Numbered from the stretch's first letter, positions 1 through 7,630 are shown. The stretch: 35,013 nucleotides of DNA from Candidatus Pacearchaeota archaeon (GCA_016188825.1 JACPHA010000004.1:1-35013), one strand, 5' to 3'. Notes: a model not told the origin generated them from the letters alone. A program made the numbers and translations.

Positions 1-54
1 GATAAAAATTAAAAAATCCGAAAATTAATTTCTATCACTATAATTTCTAAAACT

Positions 55-245
55 CAGGTTATTATGTAGAGGACTTTGAATAACCCCTGTTTCTTTGCTT
101 TTTTCAAAGTCCTTCTTAGAGGGTTTTGAAAGTTTTTAGGGCTTTTCAAAACCTTCTATAGATAATTCTTTTGATTGGAGTAGTTTTTGGAGAATTATCC
201 ATCACGGGAATTCTGGACAAAAATGTATCCCAATTACCGGAATTC
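55..245. repeat. Intergenic array of four palindromes (array A)
   Basis: The 309 bases before the first gene hold no convincing ORF but four consecutive inverted repeats. Arms are 70-80/103-113 (11 bp, 22-nt centre), 118-131/144-157 (14 bp with one G-T pair, 12-nt centre), 161-169/191-199 (9 bp, 21-nt centre) and 208-216/237-245 (9 bp with one G-T, 20-nt centre). Left-arm starts are 43-48 bp apart. An alternative pairing, 57-63 with 79-85, overlaps the first palindrome. Arm sequences differ from unit to unit, so this is neither a tandem repeat nor a CRISPR array. The array lies beyond the 3' end of the minus-strand flavoprotein gene. Function unknown. Confidence 0.75.
114..161 (+). repeat. 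48-bp dispersed hairpin repeat, copy 1
   Basis: This unit contains the second palindrome of array A. It is repeated at 29183-29230 in the same orientation with a single difference (C142 versus T29211), which lies at the edge of the 12-nt centre and leaves both arms intact. The match stops at both ends of the palindrome, so the palindrome itself is the repeated unit. Confidence 0.85.
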
Positions 246-309
246 ACGATAATTCATGTCATGATAATTTGCAATATCCTCACTATTTAAAGTTGGCAAA
301 AATCTCCAA

Positions 310-1365
310 CTAAAACTTCTTCTTCCACATCTCCCATTTTTCAATGGCCCATTTCGTAAAAGCAGGAATCAATCCAATTATAGTAAATCCATTTCCTAAA
401 ACAAACAATCCATTCCATTTCCCTAAACTTATTACAAGCGGTGTTTTCTTTTCTTTGTATTTTTTCATTTCCAAACCGCGCTCAAGAGCAAAAATATTTT
501 TCACAGCTATTTCGCCCTGAATTTCCGCATTCTGTGCTGTTTTTTCAACTTTGCAATCTGTAATGTCTCCTGCAGCAAAAATATTTTTCTTCCTTTCTAA
601 TTGTAAATGCTCATTAACAATTATCTGATTTTTTTTATTTATATATCTAGAAAAATATTTTTTCATAAAATCAAAATTCGGCGTTATGCCTGTGCACAAA
701 AATGCAATATCTGCTTTTATTTTTCTTCCCTTGTTTGTAATATATCTCCCATTGTTTGTCTTCACAACTCTTTCGTTAAAAATTATCTTTGCTCCTTTCC
801 TCTTCAAATATTTTTCAGCAAAGTGCCTCGCTCTATGAGGATTTCTTTCCATTAAGCTGTTGCTTGCATGCACGATTGTCAGCTCTTTTTCTTTGCCATA
901 TCTCCAAAATATTTCTCCTGCCAATTCAACTCCAACTATACCTCCTCCAATAATCAAAACTTTTTTTGCTCTGCACAACTCCTTATAATAATCCCTAAAA
1001 TGCTCTTCTCTTGTTGCAACAACTAAATTCTGCTCTTTAAAGGGGGCATTATAACTTGAGCCAGCACAAATAATTAAATAACTAAAGCCCAACTTCTTTC
1101 CATTTACATAAATAAATTTATCATTAATTCTATCAACCTTTCCTGTAATAACTTTTGCTCTTCTCAAATAATGCGTATGCAAAACCTGAATTTTCCTTAA
1201 ATGCTCTGGCTTAACAATTGTCCTTAAAACCCCTGGAGTAAATTCAAAATAATTTTTTGTGTCTATCAATATAACATCAAAATACCTCTCAAGCTTTTTT
1301 GCGCATAATGAACCAGCAAAACCTCCTCCAATAACAACTACTTTTTTCTTTTTTTCTAAGCTCAT
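310..1365 (-). CDS. NAD(P)/FAD-dependent oxidoreductase, NDH-2/AIFM2-like
   Basis: A 351-residue flavoprotein of the pyridine-nucleotide disulfide oxidoreductase fold. An FAD-binding glycine motif (IGGGFAG) lies near residues 12-18, a second dinucleotide fold for NAD(P)H (IIGGGIVGVELAGE) near 137-150, and the FAD-contacting NIFAAGD near 260. Length and motif order fit type II NADH dehydrogenase or AIF/FSP1-like enzymes, which pass electrons from NAD(P)H to quinones or other acceptors. The C-terminal tail is hydrophobic then basic, as in peripheral membrane NDH-2 proteins. It lies 35 bp downstream of the DoxX gene on the same strand, so the two may form a redox operon. The natural acceptor cannot be read from the sequence. 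Confidence 0.85.
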   Translation of the reverse strand: MSLEKKKKVVVIGGGFAGSLCAKKLERYFDVILIDTKNYFEFTPGVLRTIVKPEHLRKIQVLHTHYLRRAKVITGKVDRINDKFIYVNGKKLGFSYLIICAGSSYNAPFKEQNLVVATREEHFRDYYKELCRAKKVLIIGGGIVGVELAGEIFWRYGKEKELTIVHASNSLMERNPHRARHFAEKYLKRKGAKIIFNERVVKTNNGRYITNKGRKIKADIAFLCTGITPNFDFMKKYFSRYINKKNQIIVNEHLQLERKKNIFAAGDITDCKVEKTAQNAEIQGEIAVKNIFALERGLEMKKYKEKKTPLVISLGKWNGLFVLGNGFTIIGLIPAFTKWAIEKWEMWKKKF

Positions 1366-1400
1366 TTTAAATATATAAAAAATAAAAATAAATTAAAATT

Positions 1401-1790
1401 TTACATTTGCTCCTTGCTGACAGCCATTGCGCCGGGTCCTGTAAGTGCCAAACTAATCAATCCTGCAATGCCAACCAGATGGAACAATAATGTAACAGGA
1501 TTTCCATTCATGTTGGGTATCACAACAAGCAGCGTTGCTACAGTCAGAACTATCACCAAAGGCCAAACTGTCCATTTGACTTTCCAACCCAATAATACCG
1601 ACAGCCCAAATATCACCTCTGATAATGCTAAAACCCACGCAAAAAACGCCGGAGCTGGAAATCCTAAACCTACCAACAGCCCTGTTGGCCCGCCAATATC
1701 CAGCAATTTACCAATTCCAGGAATAATGAACAAAATTCCAAGGAAAACTCTCAACAAAGCTGGTCCATACATGGCTTTTTCACCTTCCAT
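1401..1790 (-). CDS. DoxX family membrane protein
   Basis: A 129-residue protein with four predicted hydrophobic helices (about residues 8-28, 46-65, 72-90 and 98-117) and the DoxX-like start ALLRVFLGILFIIPGIGKL. DoxX-family proteins are small integral membrane proteins, some of them linked to quinol or thiol oxidation. A strong Shine-Dalgarno (AAAGGAGGG, complement of 1798-1806) sits 7 nt before the chosen ATG. A second in-frame ATG, codon 7, is less well placed. It is followed closely by the NDH-2-like gene, suggesting a shared membrane redox role. Confidence 0.85.
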   Translation of the reverse strand: MEGEKAMYGPALLRVFLGILFIIPGIGKLLDIGGPTGLLVGLGFPAPAFFAWVLALSEVIFGLSVLLGWKVKWTVWPLVIVLTVATLLVVIPNMNGNPVTLLFHLVGIAGLISLALTGPGAMAVSKEQM

Positions 1791-1797
1791 TTTCTTT

Positions 1798-1806
1798 CCC
1801 TCCTTT
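1798..1806 (-). promoter_or_regulatory. Shine-Dalgarno of the DoxX gene
   Basis: The minus strand reads AAAGGAGGG a few bases ahead of the ATG at 1790. It is one of few strong ribosome sites in a window where many genes look leaderless, and it decides the start of the DoxX gene. Confidence 0.7.
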
Positions 1807-1888
1807 CAATTCTCTGAAAATTATTTTTAAAATTACCATCTAAACTCATCCTAATTAAAATATTTAAACCTTCTGTCAACTTAGTTAA

Positions 1889-2263
1889 CTAATCTCTCTG
1901 TATCTCAAGTTTCTTTTTATCACCGAGTAAAACAACCTTGTTAGGAACTTTTACCTTGACAACTCTGTCCAAAGTGGCAATAAAAACTCCTTGCCTGCCT
2001 TTTTTTATCAAGCCGTCATCAACATTTTTTCCGCCGATTTTTATCTTCTTAACGTTCTCTTTTTCAAAAATTTCAAAAGCCATATCTACCGCGCTTCTTT
2101 CATAACGAGAAACTTTAGACTCTCTCTTCAAATCCTTCATTTCCTGCAAAACTTCCCGAGGAACAACCGGCTTCAAACCAAGCTCGCGCAATTGTCCCAA
2201 AAAATCAACTTTTTTTATCAAGCAAGAAATGATAAAATTAGTATCCAGCACCACTTCCATCAC
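1889..2263 (-). CDS. PIN domain nuclease, Fcf1/Utp24-like
   Basis: A 124-residue PIN domain. It starts VVLDTNFIISC with the first acidic ligand at Asp7, then EVLQEM, then VDDGLIKKG and FIATLDRVVKVKV, which supply the later acidic residues. The short form, the absence of an adjacent antitoxin and the closing LD-x(4-6)-K-x-P pattern resemble the archaeal Fcf1/Utp24-like PIN group, associated with rRNA processing, rather than VapC toxins. The gene has its own spacing from the DoxX gene (about 100 bp). The rRNA-processing role is inferred from family resemblance only. Confidence 0.75.
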   Translation of the reverse strand: MMEVVLDTNFIISCLIKKVDFLGQLRELGLKPVVPREVLQEMKDLKRESKVSRYERSAVDMAFEIFEKENVKKIKIGGKNVDDGLIKKGRQGVFIATLDRVVKVKVPNKVVLLGDKKKLEIQRD

Positions 2264-2329
2264 TTATAAAAAAATCATAAGTATTTAAACTTAATTTCGC
2301 AATGGTTTTATCATCACGTTGCATAAAAA

Positions 2330-2557
2330 CTATCTTCTATTTTTATCTTGAAGAACGAAAACCGTTTTAATAATTGCTGCTAAAAACAAAAATAGTGAAG
2401 TAAGTATCAAAAATAATTTAAGAGAATTATATAATGCGGGGACAACAGAAGCATCTCTAAAATTAATTCCAATCAGTCCAAATAAATCTATATCAGCCAA
2501 ATACAGAGTTCTTTCTATAAAATGAATATTAAATATAATAAATGTTAGTAGTGACAT
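2330..2557 (-). CDS. Small membrane protein, possibly clipped by IS
   Basis: A 75-residue ORF with a hydrophobic start (residues 2-14) and a clear C-terminal transmembrane segment (about 44-68) followed by a basic tail, KNRR. No family is recognised. Its ATG sits right at the edge of the IS200/IS605 element, just after a GGAGG that belongs to the element's hairpin end. The native 5' end may therefore have been removed or replaced by the insertion. It could also be a chance ORF. Confidence 0.4.
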   Translation of the reverse strand: MSLLTFIIFNIHFIERTLYLADIDLFGLIGINFRDASVVPALYNSLKLFLILTSLFLFLAAIIKTVFVLQDKNRR

Positions 2558-2567
2558 CCTCCAAAGC

Positions 2568-2581
2568 CCTAAAGGGCTGGG
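2568..2581. repeat. IS200/IS605 terminal hairpin, tnpA 3' side
   Basis: AGCCCTAAAGGGCT forms a perfect 6-bp stem with a two-base loop just beyond the transposase stop codon. Subterminal hairpins of this kind are the sites recognised by IS200/IS605 transposases. Confidence 0.55.
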
Positions 2582-2587
2582 CGTCCC

Positions 2588-3000
2588 TTAGTTTTGCGCG
2601 TGGTGCAACTCTTGATTTGTTATGTATTCGTATGCCCACGTAAAGTTGCTGTTTCCAACGCCATCGCAAAAATATCCTTCATTCCAGAAATGCCCTTTCG
2701 GATATCTTTTTCTCAAGTTTGGACAGATTTGAAAAGCAGATACGATGACAAACCCTTGACAATCTGAATCGCTTTCGCGTCGCTCATCGTTCGTGGCACG
2801 TCGATAATCATGTGCACATGCTCGTCCATCACCTTAATAATTTCAAGTTCAATCTTGTGCCTCTTACAGGATTCCTCGATTGCAACCTTGCAAAACAATT
2901 TCAGTCTATCCCGCCTCATCATTGCATAACGATATTTCGTCGTTAATTGCAAGTGTTTCCGATTTGCACCGACACAGTTCCGACTATGTTTGTATTCCAT
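2588..3000 (-). pseudogene. tnpA: IS200/IS605 transposase TnpA, frameshifted
   Basis: The first 95 codons match Y1 HUH transposase TnpA, including the metal-binding HVHMIID motif. The frame then closes at 2713. In another frame the sequence continues as the expected C-terminal half: ICPNLRKRYPKGHFWNEG, then YEYITNQE, then a stop at 2588. That second part carries the tyrosine expected to be the nucleophile (first Y of the YEYITNQ helix). A one-base loss near 2723 explains the break. The start has a good Shine-Dalgarno (GGAGGT, complement of 3004-3009). No tnpB is present. Without recoding, the product lacks the nucleophile and should be inactive. Confidence 0.85.
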
Positions 3001-3056
3001 TTTACCTCCGAAACATTTAATTAGAACCAGATAGTTATCACTACAACTTTTATGCA

Positions 3057-3077
3057 GTGAGCTAACATCCAGCTCAC
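3057..3077. repeat. IS200/IS605 terminal hairpin, tnpA 5' side
   Basis: GTGAGCT-AACATCC-AGCTCAC is a perfect 7-bp stem with a 7-nt loop, upstream of the transposase start. It is a plausible left-end hairpin of the element, whose exact boundaries I cannot fix. Confidence 0.5.
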
Positions 3078-3110
3078 TTTTTTCAATTATTTTAGAAATA
3101 AATACTTGTG

Positions 3111-3150
3111 CAATTCATCTCTTTGCTAAAGCAAAGAGGTTTCTTGCAGT
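3111..3150 (+). mobile_element. Solo IS200/IS605-type end hairpin
   Basis: Positions 3119-3138 form a 9-bp stem (CTCTTTGCTAAAGCAAAGAG). The context CAATTCATC-stem-GCTAAAGC-stem-GGTTTC matches the second solo end at 5104-5142 in everything except the variable stem bases. The pattern resembles right ends of TnpB-type IS605 elements. No tnpB ORF adjoins, so it looks like a remnant or a transposase-free end. Confidence 0.5.
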
Positions 3151-3163
3151 TGTCTAAAAGAAG

Positions 3164-3178
3164 TTAATAGACTATTAA
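3164..3178. promoter_or_regulatory. 15-bp odd palindrome upstream of the HTH/PIN pair
   Basis: TTAATAG-A-CTATTAA is perfectly symmetric and lies about 50 bp upstream of the TATA box of the following operon. It could be an operator for the HTH protein encoded there, or a chance AT-rich palindrome. Confidence 0.3.
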
Positions 3179-3226
3179 GCTAATCGTAACATTTTTACTT
3201 TCCTTGCATAGTCAGTTATCATATAT

Positions 3227-3237
3227 CTTTATATAAC
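3227..3237 (+). promoter_or_regulatory. Archaeal TATA box
   Basis: CTTTATATAAC is centred about 25 nt before the ATG at 3257. This supports the ATG over the upstream in-frame TTG at 3251 and implies a leaderless mRNA. Confidence 0.6.
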
Positions 3238-3256
3238 TCTCCTGCTTTCTTTGTGC

Positions 3257-3832
3257 ATGGAAATAGAAAAAGGGGAAATTGAACACATAAAAAAACTTCT
3301 CGAAGAAATAAAAACGGCATTGCTCAATAAAGACATGCTAAAATTGAAAGAACTTTCCGACCACACCGTGCATTCTTCATGCAGTTATCAAGATTCAGGA
3401 AGTATAACAATCTCTGTTATATTTTATACTCTAAGCAAATTAATTGAAAGACAGGATTATAAAAAAATAAAGGGATGGAATAACCTTGTAGAAAAATTAA
3501 ATTCGTTGATTGATTTGGCAATAAAATCATTAAAAAACAACAATTTTAAAAAATACGAAAAAAATATTTTGAAAGCTGGCAAAACACTAACTGATTACTC
3601 AATCAACCTAAAGCCTTATATTGAAGACGTAATAAAAAAAGCCTCTATCAATAAGGGCTCAAAAATTTACGAGCATGGAATTTCCCTAGAGCAAACCGCA
3701 AAGCTTTTCGGAATAACACAATGGGAGCTTTCAGATTACATTGGGCAGAAAAACCTTGCAGAAATTAAACAAAACGAAACAATTGATGTTAAAAAAAGAG
3801 CAAAGTTTGCTCTGGAGTTTTTTGAAACATGA
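3257..3832 (+). CDS. Helical protein with C-terminal HTH, partner of PIN-like protein
   Basis: A 191-residue protein counted from the ATG at 3257. The N-terminal two-thirds (about 1-140) reads as alpha-helices with a charged four-helix-bundle look, and includes HTVHSSCSYQDSGS in the first half. The C-terminal part contains a helix-turn-helix-like stretch, GISLEQTAKLFGITQWELSD, around residues 140-160. The stop overlaps the next start (ATGA), so the two are translationally coupled. The order DNA-binding protein then PIN-like nuclease is that of a type II toxin-antitoxin operon, with this one as candidate antitoxin. I do not recognise a named family, and the N-terminal HEPN-like fold is a guess. 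Confidence 0.65.
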   Translation: MEIEKGEIEHIKKLLEEIKTALLNKDMLKLKELSDHTVHSSCSYQDSGSITISVIFYTLSKLIERQDYKKIKGWNNLVEKLNSLIDLAIKSLKNNNFKKYEKNILKAGKTLTDYSINLKPYIEDVIKKASINKGSKIYEHGISLEQTAKLFGITQWELSDYIGQKNLAEIKQNETIDVKKRAKFALEFFET

Positions 3833-4509
3833 CAGAAAAAGCGCTCGTCTTTGATTCAGGAACATTAATAAATTTGTCAATGAACGGCTTGCTTTACATA
3901 CTTGAAGAATTAAAAAAAATCTCAAATGTAAAATTTCTAATTACAAAAGAAGTAAAATATGAAACAGTAGACCGTCCCATTGGAATCCCAAGATTTGAGC
4001 TCGGTGCTTTAAGAGTCCAGAATTTAATTGATTCAAAAATTATCGAAATGCCCGAATCCCTTAATATTTCCGAGGAGAAAATAGAAAACACAACAAAAGA
4101 ATTAATGAACATAACAAATCATTCTATAAAAGCCATCGGAAGATGGATAAACATTGTGAGCAATGCGGAAATGTCCTGTCTTGCACTAAGCATAGAATTA
4201 ACATCAAAAGGAATTGAAAATATCATAGCAATTGATGAGAGAACAACAAGAATTCTTGCAGAAAAGCCTGAAAACCTTGAAGAAATAATGTCAACCAAAC
4301 TGCATACAAAAATTGCCTTATTCAAAAAAAACCTTTCAATGTTTTCACAATTTAAATTCGTCCGTTCAACCGAGTTAGTTTATGTTGCATTTAAAAAAGG
4401 AGTTTTGAAAGTTCAAGGAAATAAAGCTCTGGAGGCTGCTCTCTATGCAACAAAATACAAGGGCTCTTCTGTTTCATTTGAAGAAATTGATGTTTTAAAA
4501 AAGTTATGA
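3829..4509 (+). CDS. PIN-like domain protein
   Basis: A 226-residue protein starting ALVFDSGTLINLSMNG, typical of the first PIN strand with its metal-binding Asp. A mid-protein acidic helix (NAEMSCLALSIEL) and IIAIDERTTR supply the further carboxylates of the PIN active site. It is longer than VapC toxins (about 130 residues), with an insert after residue 60 and an extra C-terminal helical region. It overlaps the HTH gene by 4 bp, so the two are one unit. A role as RNase toxin or RNA-processing enzyme is inferred. Confidence 0.7.
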   Translation: MTEKALVFDSGTLINLSMNGLLYILEELKKISNVKFLITKEVKYETVDRPIGIPRFELGALRVQNLIDSKIIEMPESLNISEEKIENTTKELMNITNHSIKAIGRWINIVSNAEMSCLALSIELTSKGIENIIAIDERTTRILAEKPENLEEIMSTKLHTKIALFKKNLSMFSQFKFVRSTELVYVAFKKGVLKVQGNKALEAALYATKYKGSSVSFEEIDVLKKL

Positions 4510-4622
4510 AACAACACACCTATCTTTATAAAACCTGCTTCACCCCATCTTTAAATTAAAATTGGCTAGATTTTTTATTTAGCTAACGAAGTCAGGATAT
4601 AGAGAAAAGAATTAAAAAAACG

Positions 4623-5123
4623 ATGATGAAAAATCCGTCTTTCAATGTTGTAATAGAAGAGACTTATCATGATGAATGGCGCAGGTTAAATTACAAACTA
4701 GCAAATTTAGAAATCCCACAAAATGCTGTTCAAATTGCTGATGGAGCTTATAATTATGGTTTTTACGGCAAAACAAAAGATTTCAAAAAAGTTGATAAAG
4801 TTAAGGAAGAAAGTTTAGAATTTAAAGTACATGGATTCATTGGATTTTGCGATGGAATAGTTCTACCCTTTAGAGGAGGAATACCCAACATTTTGGAAAG
4901 ACCGAGAACATTGGTTTTCAGAGACGGCAGAATATTCATTGAAAAGGGAATGATGAATGATTCAAAGTATATGGACATGCTAGAGTCCATTTTGGATAAG
5001 GCAAAAAAATGTTGTGAAAGCCAAGAAATAAATGAATCATATCAAAAAGTCATGAAACTTTATAGTTCTGGTAAGGTTACAACTGAAAAAATCATTCCTT
5101 TAGCAAATTCATCCGCGGGCTAA
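4623..5123 (+). CDS. Hypothetical protein
   Basis: A 166-residue protein of mixed composition, not membrane-bound. It has an N-terminal VVIEETYHDEWRRLNYKL, a central Gly/Pro-rich beta-like part (GFIGFCDGIVLPFRGGIP) and a helical C-terminal half. I recognise no family. Two ATGs in tandem open it, and either could start it. The last codons (SSAG) and the stop are supplied by an IS-type hairpin at 5104-5142, so the native C-terminus may have been altered by an insertion. Confidence 0.55.
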   Translation: MMKNPSFNVVIEETYHDEWRRLNYKLANLEIPQNAVQIADGAYNYGFYGKTKDFKKVDKVKEESLEFKVHGFIGFCDGIVLPFRGGIPNILERPRTLVFRDGRIFIEKGMMNDSKYMDMLESILDKAKKCCESQEINESYQKVMKLYSSGKVTTEKIIPLANSSAG

Positions 5124-5142
5124 AGCCTCGCGGTTTTCGCGT
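5104..5142 (+). mobile_element. Solo IS200/IS605-type end hairpin
   Basis: CCGCG (5113-5117) pairs with CGCGG (5129-5133), and GGCT with AGCC inside. The frame CAAATTCATC-stem-GCTAAAGC-stem-GGTTTTC is the same as at 3111-3150. GC content is far above the surroundings. The stop codon of the upstream gene lies in the loop. No transposase gene adjoins it. It may now act as a terminator for the upstream gene. Confidence 0.55.
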
Positions 5143-5165
5143 CGGCGCAATATAATAATCAAACC

Positions 5166-6677
5166 TTACAAGTGCCTCTTCGTCAACTTCCTTGAGATAA
5201 AAACAAATAATAAAAATATAATTGAAGTTCCGCCTAAAATAGACATTTCCGGCCATATAGAATAAAGATTTGCCTTAAATAATATTAACTTTTTCAGCAT
5301 CGAAGAAGCAACAACAAACGGATTATAGATCACAAAATTCTGGAATTTGGCAGAAATAAATTCTATCGGAAGTATGGTATTAGACAAAAGAACCAGCAAT
5401 AAAACAACACCAACAGAAACCAATATAGTAGTTTCATCAGATCTAAATACGTAACCTATCAGCATGCCTAGAAAAATAAATGCGGTCACAGAAATAAATA
5501 AAATCAGAACCACTTCTCCTAAAACATCTATGAACGGCACTTTTGCGATAATGTAAAGCCCGACAAACAAAACCAATAGTTGAGTAGCAATAATTATCAA
5601 AGCAGCAATGTACATTGCGATAATAAAAGTAAAATCAGAAGTCGGTGTTATAAAATTCCTGAAATAAGCCATTGTCTTTCTTTCTTTCAAAACCAAAACC
5701 GCTGCTAAGGTGGTGCTTCCAAAGAAAATCAAAAGTGTAATCATTACCGGAAAAATAAAATTAGAATTGGTGAACTCTGTATTAACCGGTTGTATTTCTG
5801 TTTTAATCGGTGAAACAATTTTCTCAGCATCGGTAACTCTTACATTGTTTAGTTCTGTTATTAATTTATCAATTTTAGAAGAAATGTCATAGACGCTGGC
5901 TCTTGTTTTAGCAGTATCTACTTTTATATCACCAAAATCTTCGGAAAATCCAGAAATGCTGCTGTTTAAATCATTTATCTCCTGCAAAGTTCCATTCAGC
6001 TCATCTTCTAAATCTGCCTTTAAACCCGCAGTGTTCGGGTCTGTCTCATCAAGCTGTCCGGCAAGATTCTTCGCTTTTTTTATACTGCTTAAAGCATCAC
6101 CGACATTTGGCATAGAAGATGCTGCGCTGTTTGCTTTCGACTCAATGTTAGAGAGCGAAGATGACACAGAACTCAAAGAGCTTTTCTGCTCTGGCAACCT
6201 CGCCTTTGCCTCCTGAAGTGCAGTTGTCAGCGCCTCAACTAAACTCAACTCTAATTCCTGCGCTTTCGAAGAAACCTTTGACCTCACCTCATTAACAAGC
6301 AAATGAGCTAAATTAATTCTTGAATTATCAACATGAAAAATCACCGGCTCTGCATTTCCTTCTCTTGACAGGTCTGGTGGCAAAATAACACATATCTGGC
6401 TATCTCCCTGCTTCACAGAACTAACACAATGCTCCACAGAAGCCAGCTTATTAATTATATAAGACTGCTCGCTCAAACTAGCAAGTATAGAATCGCTAAG
6501 CTCGCTGTAAGAAGAAGAATAAACCGCAACATTTATTCCCTGCAATGAAGTTGTGCTGAACAGTAAGCCAGCAAACAGTGCAATAAACAACGGCACAACC
6601 ACAGTGATTAAAGCCGAAACTCTGGATCTTCCAAATAACTTAATGTCCTTCAAAACTGTGCTTATCAAATTTCTCAT
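5166..6677 (-). CDS. ABC-2 type permease with coiled-coil extracellular domain
   Basis: A 503-residue membrane protein. One transmembrane helix lies near residues 22-42, then an external region of about 260 residues rich in Ser, Leu and Lys heptads (about 140-290, strong coiled coil), then five hydrophobic helices (about 307-330, 345-372, 380-405, 411-432 and 474-492). The 1 + 5 topology with a long external loop is that of ABC-2 exporters of the YhgE/Pip and DrrB-like type. It follows the ATPase gene by 17 bp on the same strand and surely forms one exporter with it. The substrate is unknown; drugs, lipids or peptides are all possible. Confidence 0.85.
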   Translation of the reverse strand: MRNLISTVLKDIKLFGRSRVSALITVVVPLFIALFAGLLFSTTSLQGINVAVYSSSYSELSDSILASLSEQSYIINKLASVEHCVSSVKQGDSQICVILPPDLSREGNAEPVIFHVDNSRINLAHLLVNEVRSKVSSKAQELELSLVEALTTALQEAKARLPEQKSSLSSVSSSLSNIESKANSAASSMPNVGDALSSIKKAKNLAGQLDETDPNTAGLKADLEDELNGTLQEINDLNSSISGFSEDFGDIKVDTAKTRASVYDISSKIDKLITELNNVRVTDAEKIVSPIKTEIQPVNTEFTNSNFIFPVMITLLIFFGSTTLAAVLVLKERKTMAYFRNFITPTSDFTFIIAMYIAALIIIATQLLVLFVGLYIIAKVPFIDVLGEVVLILFISVTAFIFLGMLIGYVFRSDETTILVSVGVVLLLVLLSNTILPIEFISAKFQNFVIYNPFVVASSMLKKLILFKANLYSIWPEMSILGGTSIIFLLFVFISRKLTKRHL

Positions 6678-6694
6678 TTTTCTTTAACTCCTTT

Positions 6695-7630
6695 TTACGG
6701 CAAATTATTTTTGTTTTCGTTATTAGCCTTTCCGTCAATTACATCCTCCATTGTCTTGCCCTGTGTCTCTGTTGGCCCTTTAATCTCCGGGCTAACGTTT
6801 TCTTTAAATTGCTCAACGGCTTGTGGCTTTTCTTTCTCTTGGGGTCGCGGCTGCGGTTTCGCTCTGTGCGTCCTAAAAATCTCATGAAAATGCTTCTTTT
6901 GTTTGGAAAATATTTTTCTAAAAACCTCGTTAAGACTGCTCGCCCTATACCTTCCCTTAACAGCAAAAGGAGAACCCTCCTCGATAATTTTCTTATCACT
7001 CAATATTGCTATCTTATCCCCAATCTCCTCCATTTCCTCAAGAATCTGGGTTGTCATAATAATTGTTGTTCCCTGCTCATTAATTTTTTCTATCAGCGCA
7101 AGTATCTGCGCTCTCAACAACGGATCTAAATCAGCGGTGGGCTCGTCCATAATCAAAACATCGGGGTTATGCACTAAAGAGCAAGCAACATCGAGTCTTT
7201 TCTTCATCCCTATCGACAAATTCTTTGCCCGCGTATGAAGAGCGTCCTGCAATCCAACCAAACCAAGAATCTCATCAGCTCTATTTTTTATATCCTCGTG
7301 TCTCATTCTATACAAATATCCAAAATGAAAAAAATTCTCTTTCACCGTAAGATGCTCGTAAAAAGATCCTTCCTCTGTCGCAAACCCAAAAATTTTCTTG
7401 ATATTTTTCCAGTCTCTTAAAACATTTCTTCTCAAATACAGCACCTGCCCGCTCGTTGGTTTATAGAATCCAATAATTAGTTTCAAAATTGTGCTCTTTC
7501 CTTCTCCAGAAGCGCCGATAATTCCCGTAATCTTTTTTTCAGGGATATCTAAATTTATCGAGTCCAAGACAAGATTTTTGTGAAACCTCTTCGTCACCCC
7601 TTTTAACTGGATATATTCTGTATCCACCAT
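6695..7630 (-). CDS. ABC transporter ATP-binding protein
   Basis: A 311-residue ATPase. Walker A is GASGEGKST (residues 39-47), the signature is LSIGM (138-142) in place of the usual LSGGQ, and Walker B is VLIMDEP (158-164). After residue about 240 comes an unusual hydrophilic tail rich in Pro, Gln, Lys and Glu, predicted disordered. The gene precedes the permease in one operon. CcmA/DrrA-like exporters have this layout. The C-terminal tail is not part of the ATPase fold and has no recognised function. Confidence 0.92.
   Translation of the reverse strand: MVDTEYIQLKGVTKRFHKNLVLDSINLDIPEKKITGIIGASGEGKSTILKLIIGFYKPTSGQVLYLRRNVLRDWKNIKKIFGFATEEGSFYEHLTVKENFFHFGYLYRMRHEDIKNRADEILGLVGLQDALHTRAKNLSIGMKKRLDVACSLVHNPDVLIMDEPTADLDPLLRAQILALIEKINEQGTTIIMTTQILEEMEEIGDKIAILSDKKIIEEGSPFAVKGRYRASSLNEVFRKIFSKQKKHFHEIFRTHRAKPQPRPQEKEKPQAVEQFKENVSPEIKGPTETQGKTMEDVIDGKANNENKNNLP

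Noticed and set aside
3251-3256. TTG start of the HTH gene
   Set aside because: The ATG two codons on is spaced correctly from the TATA box.
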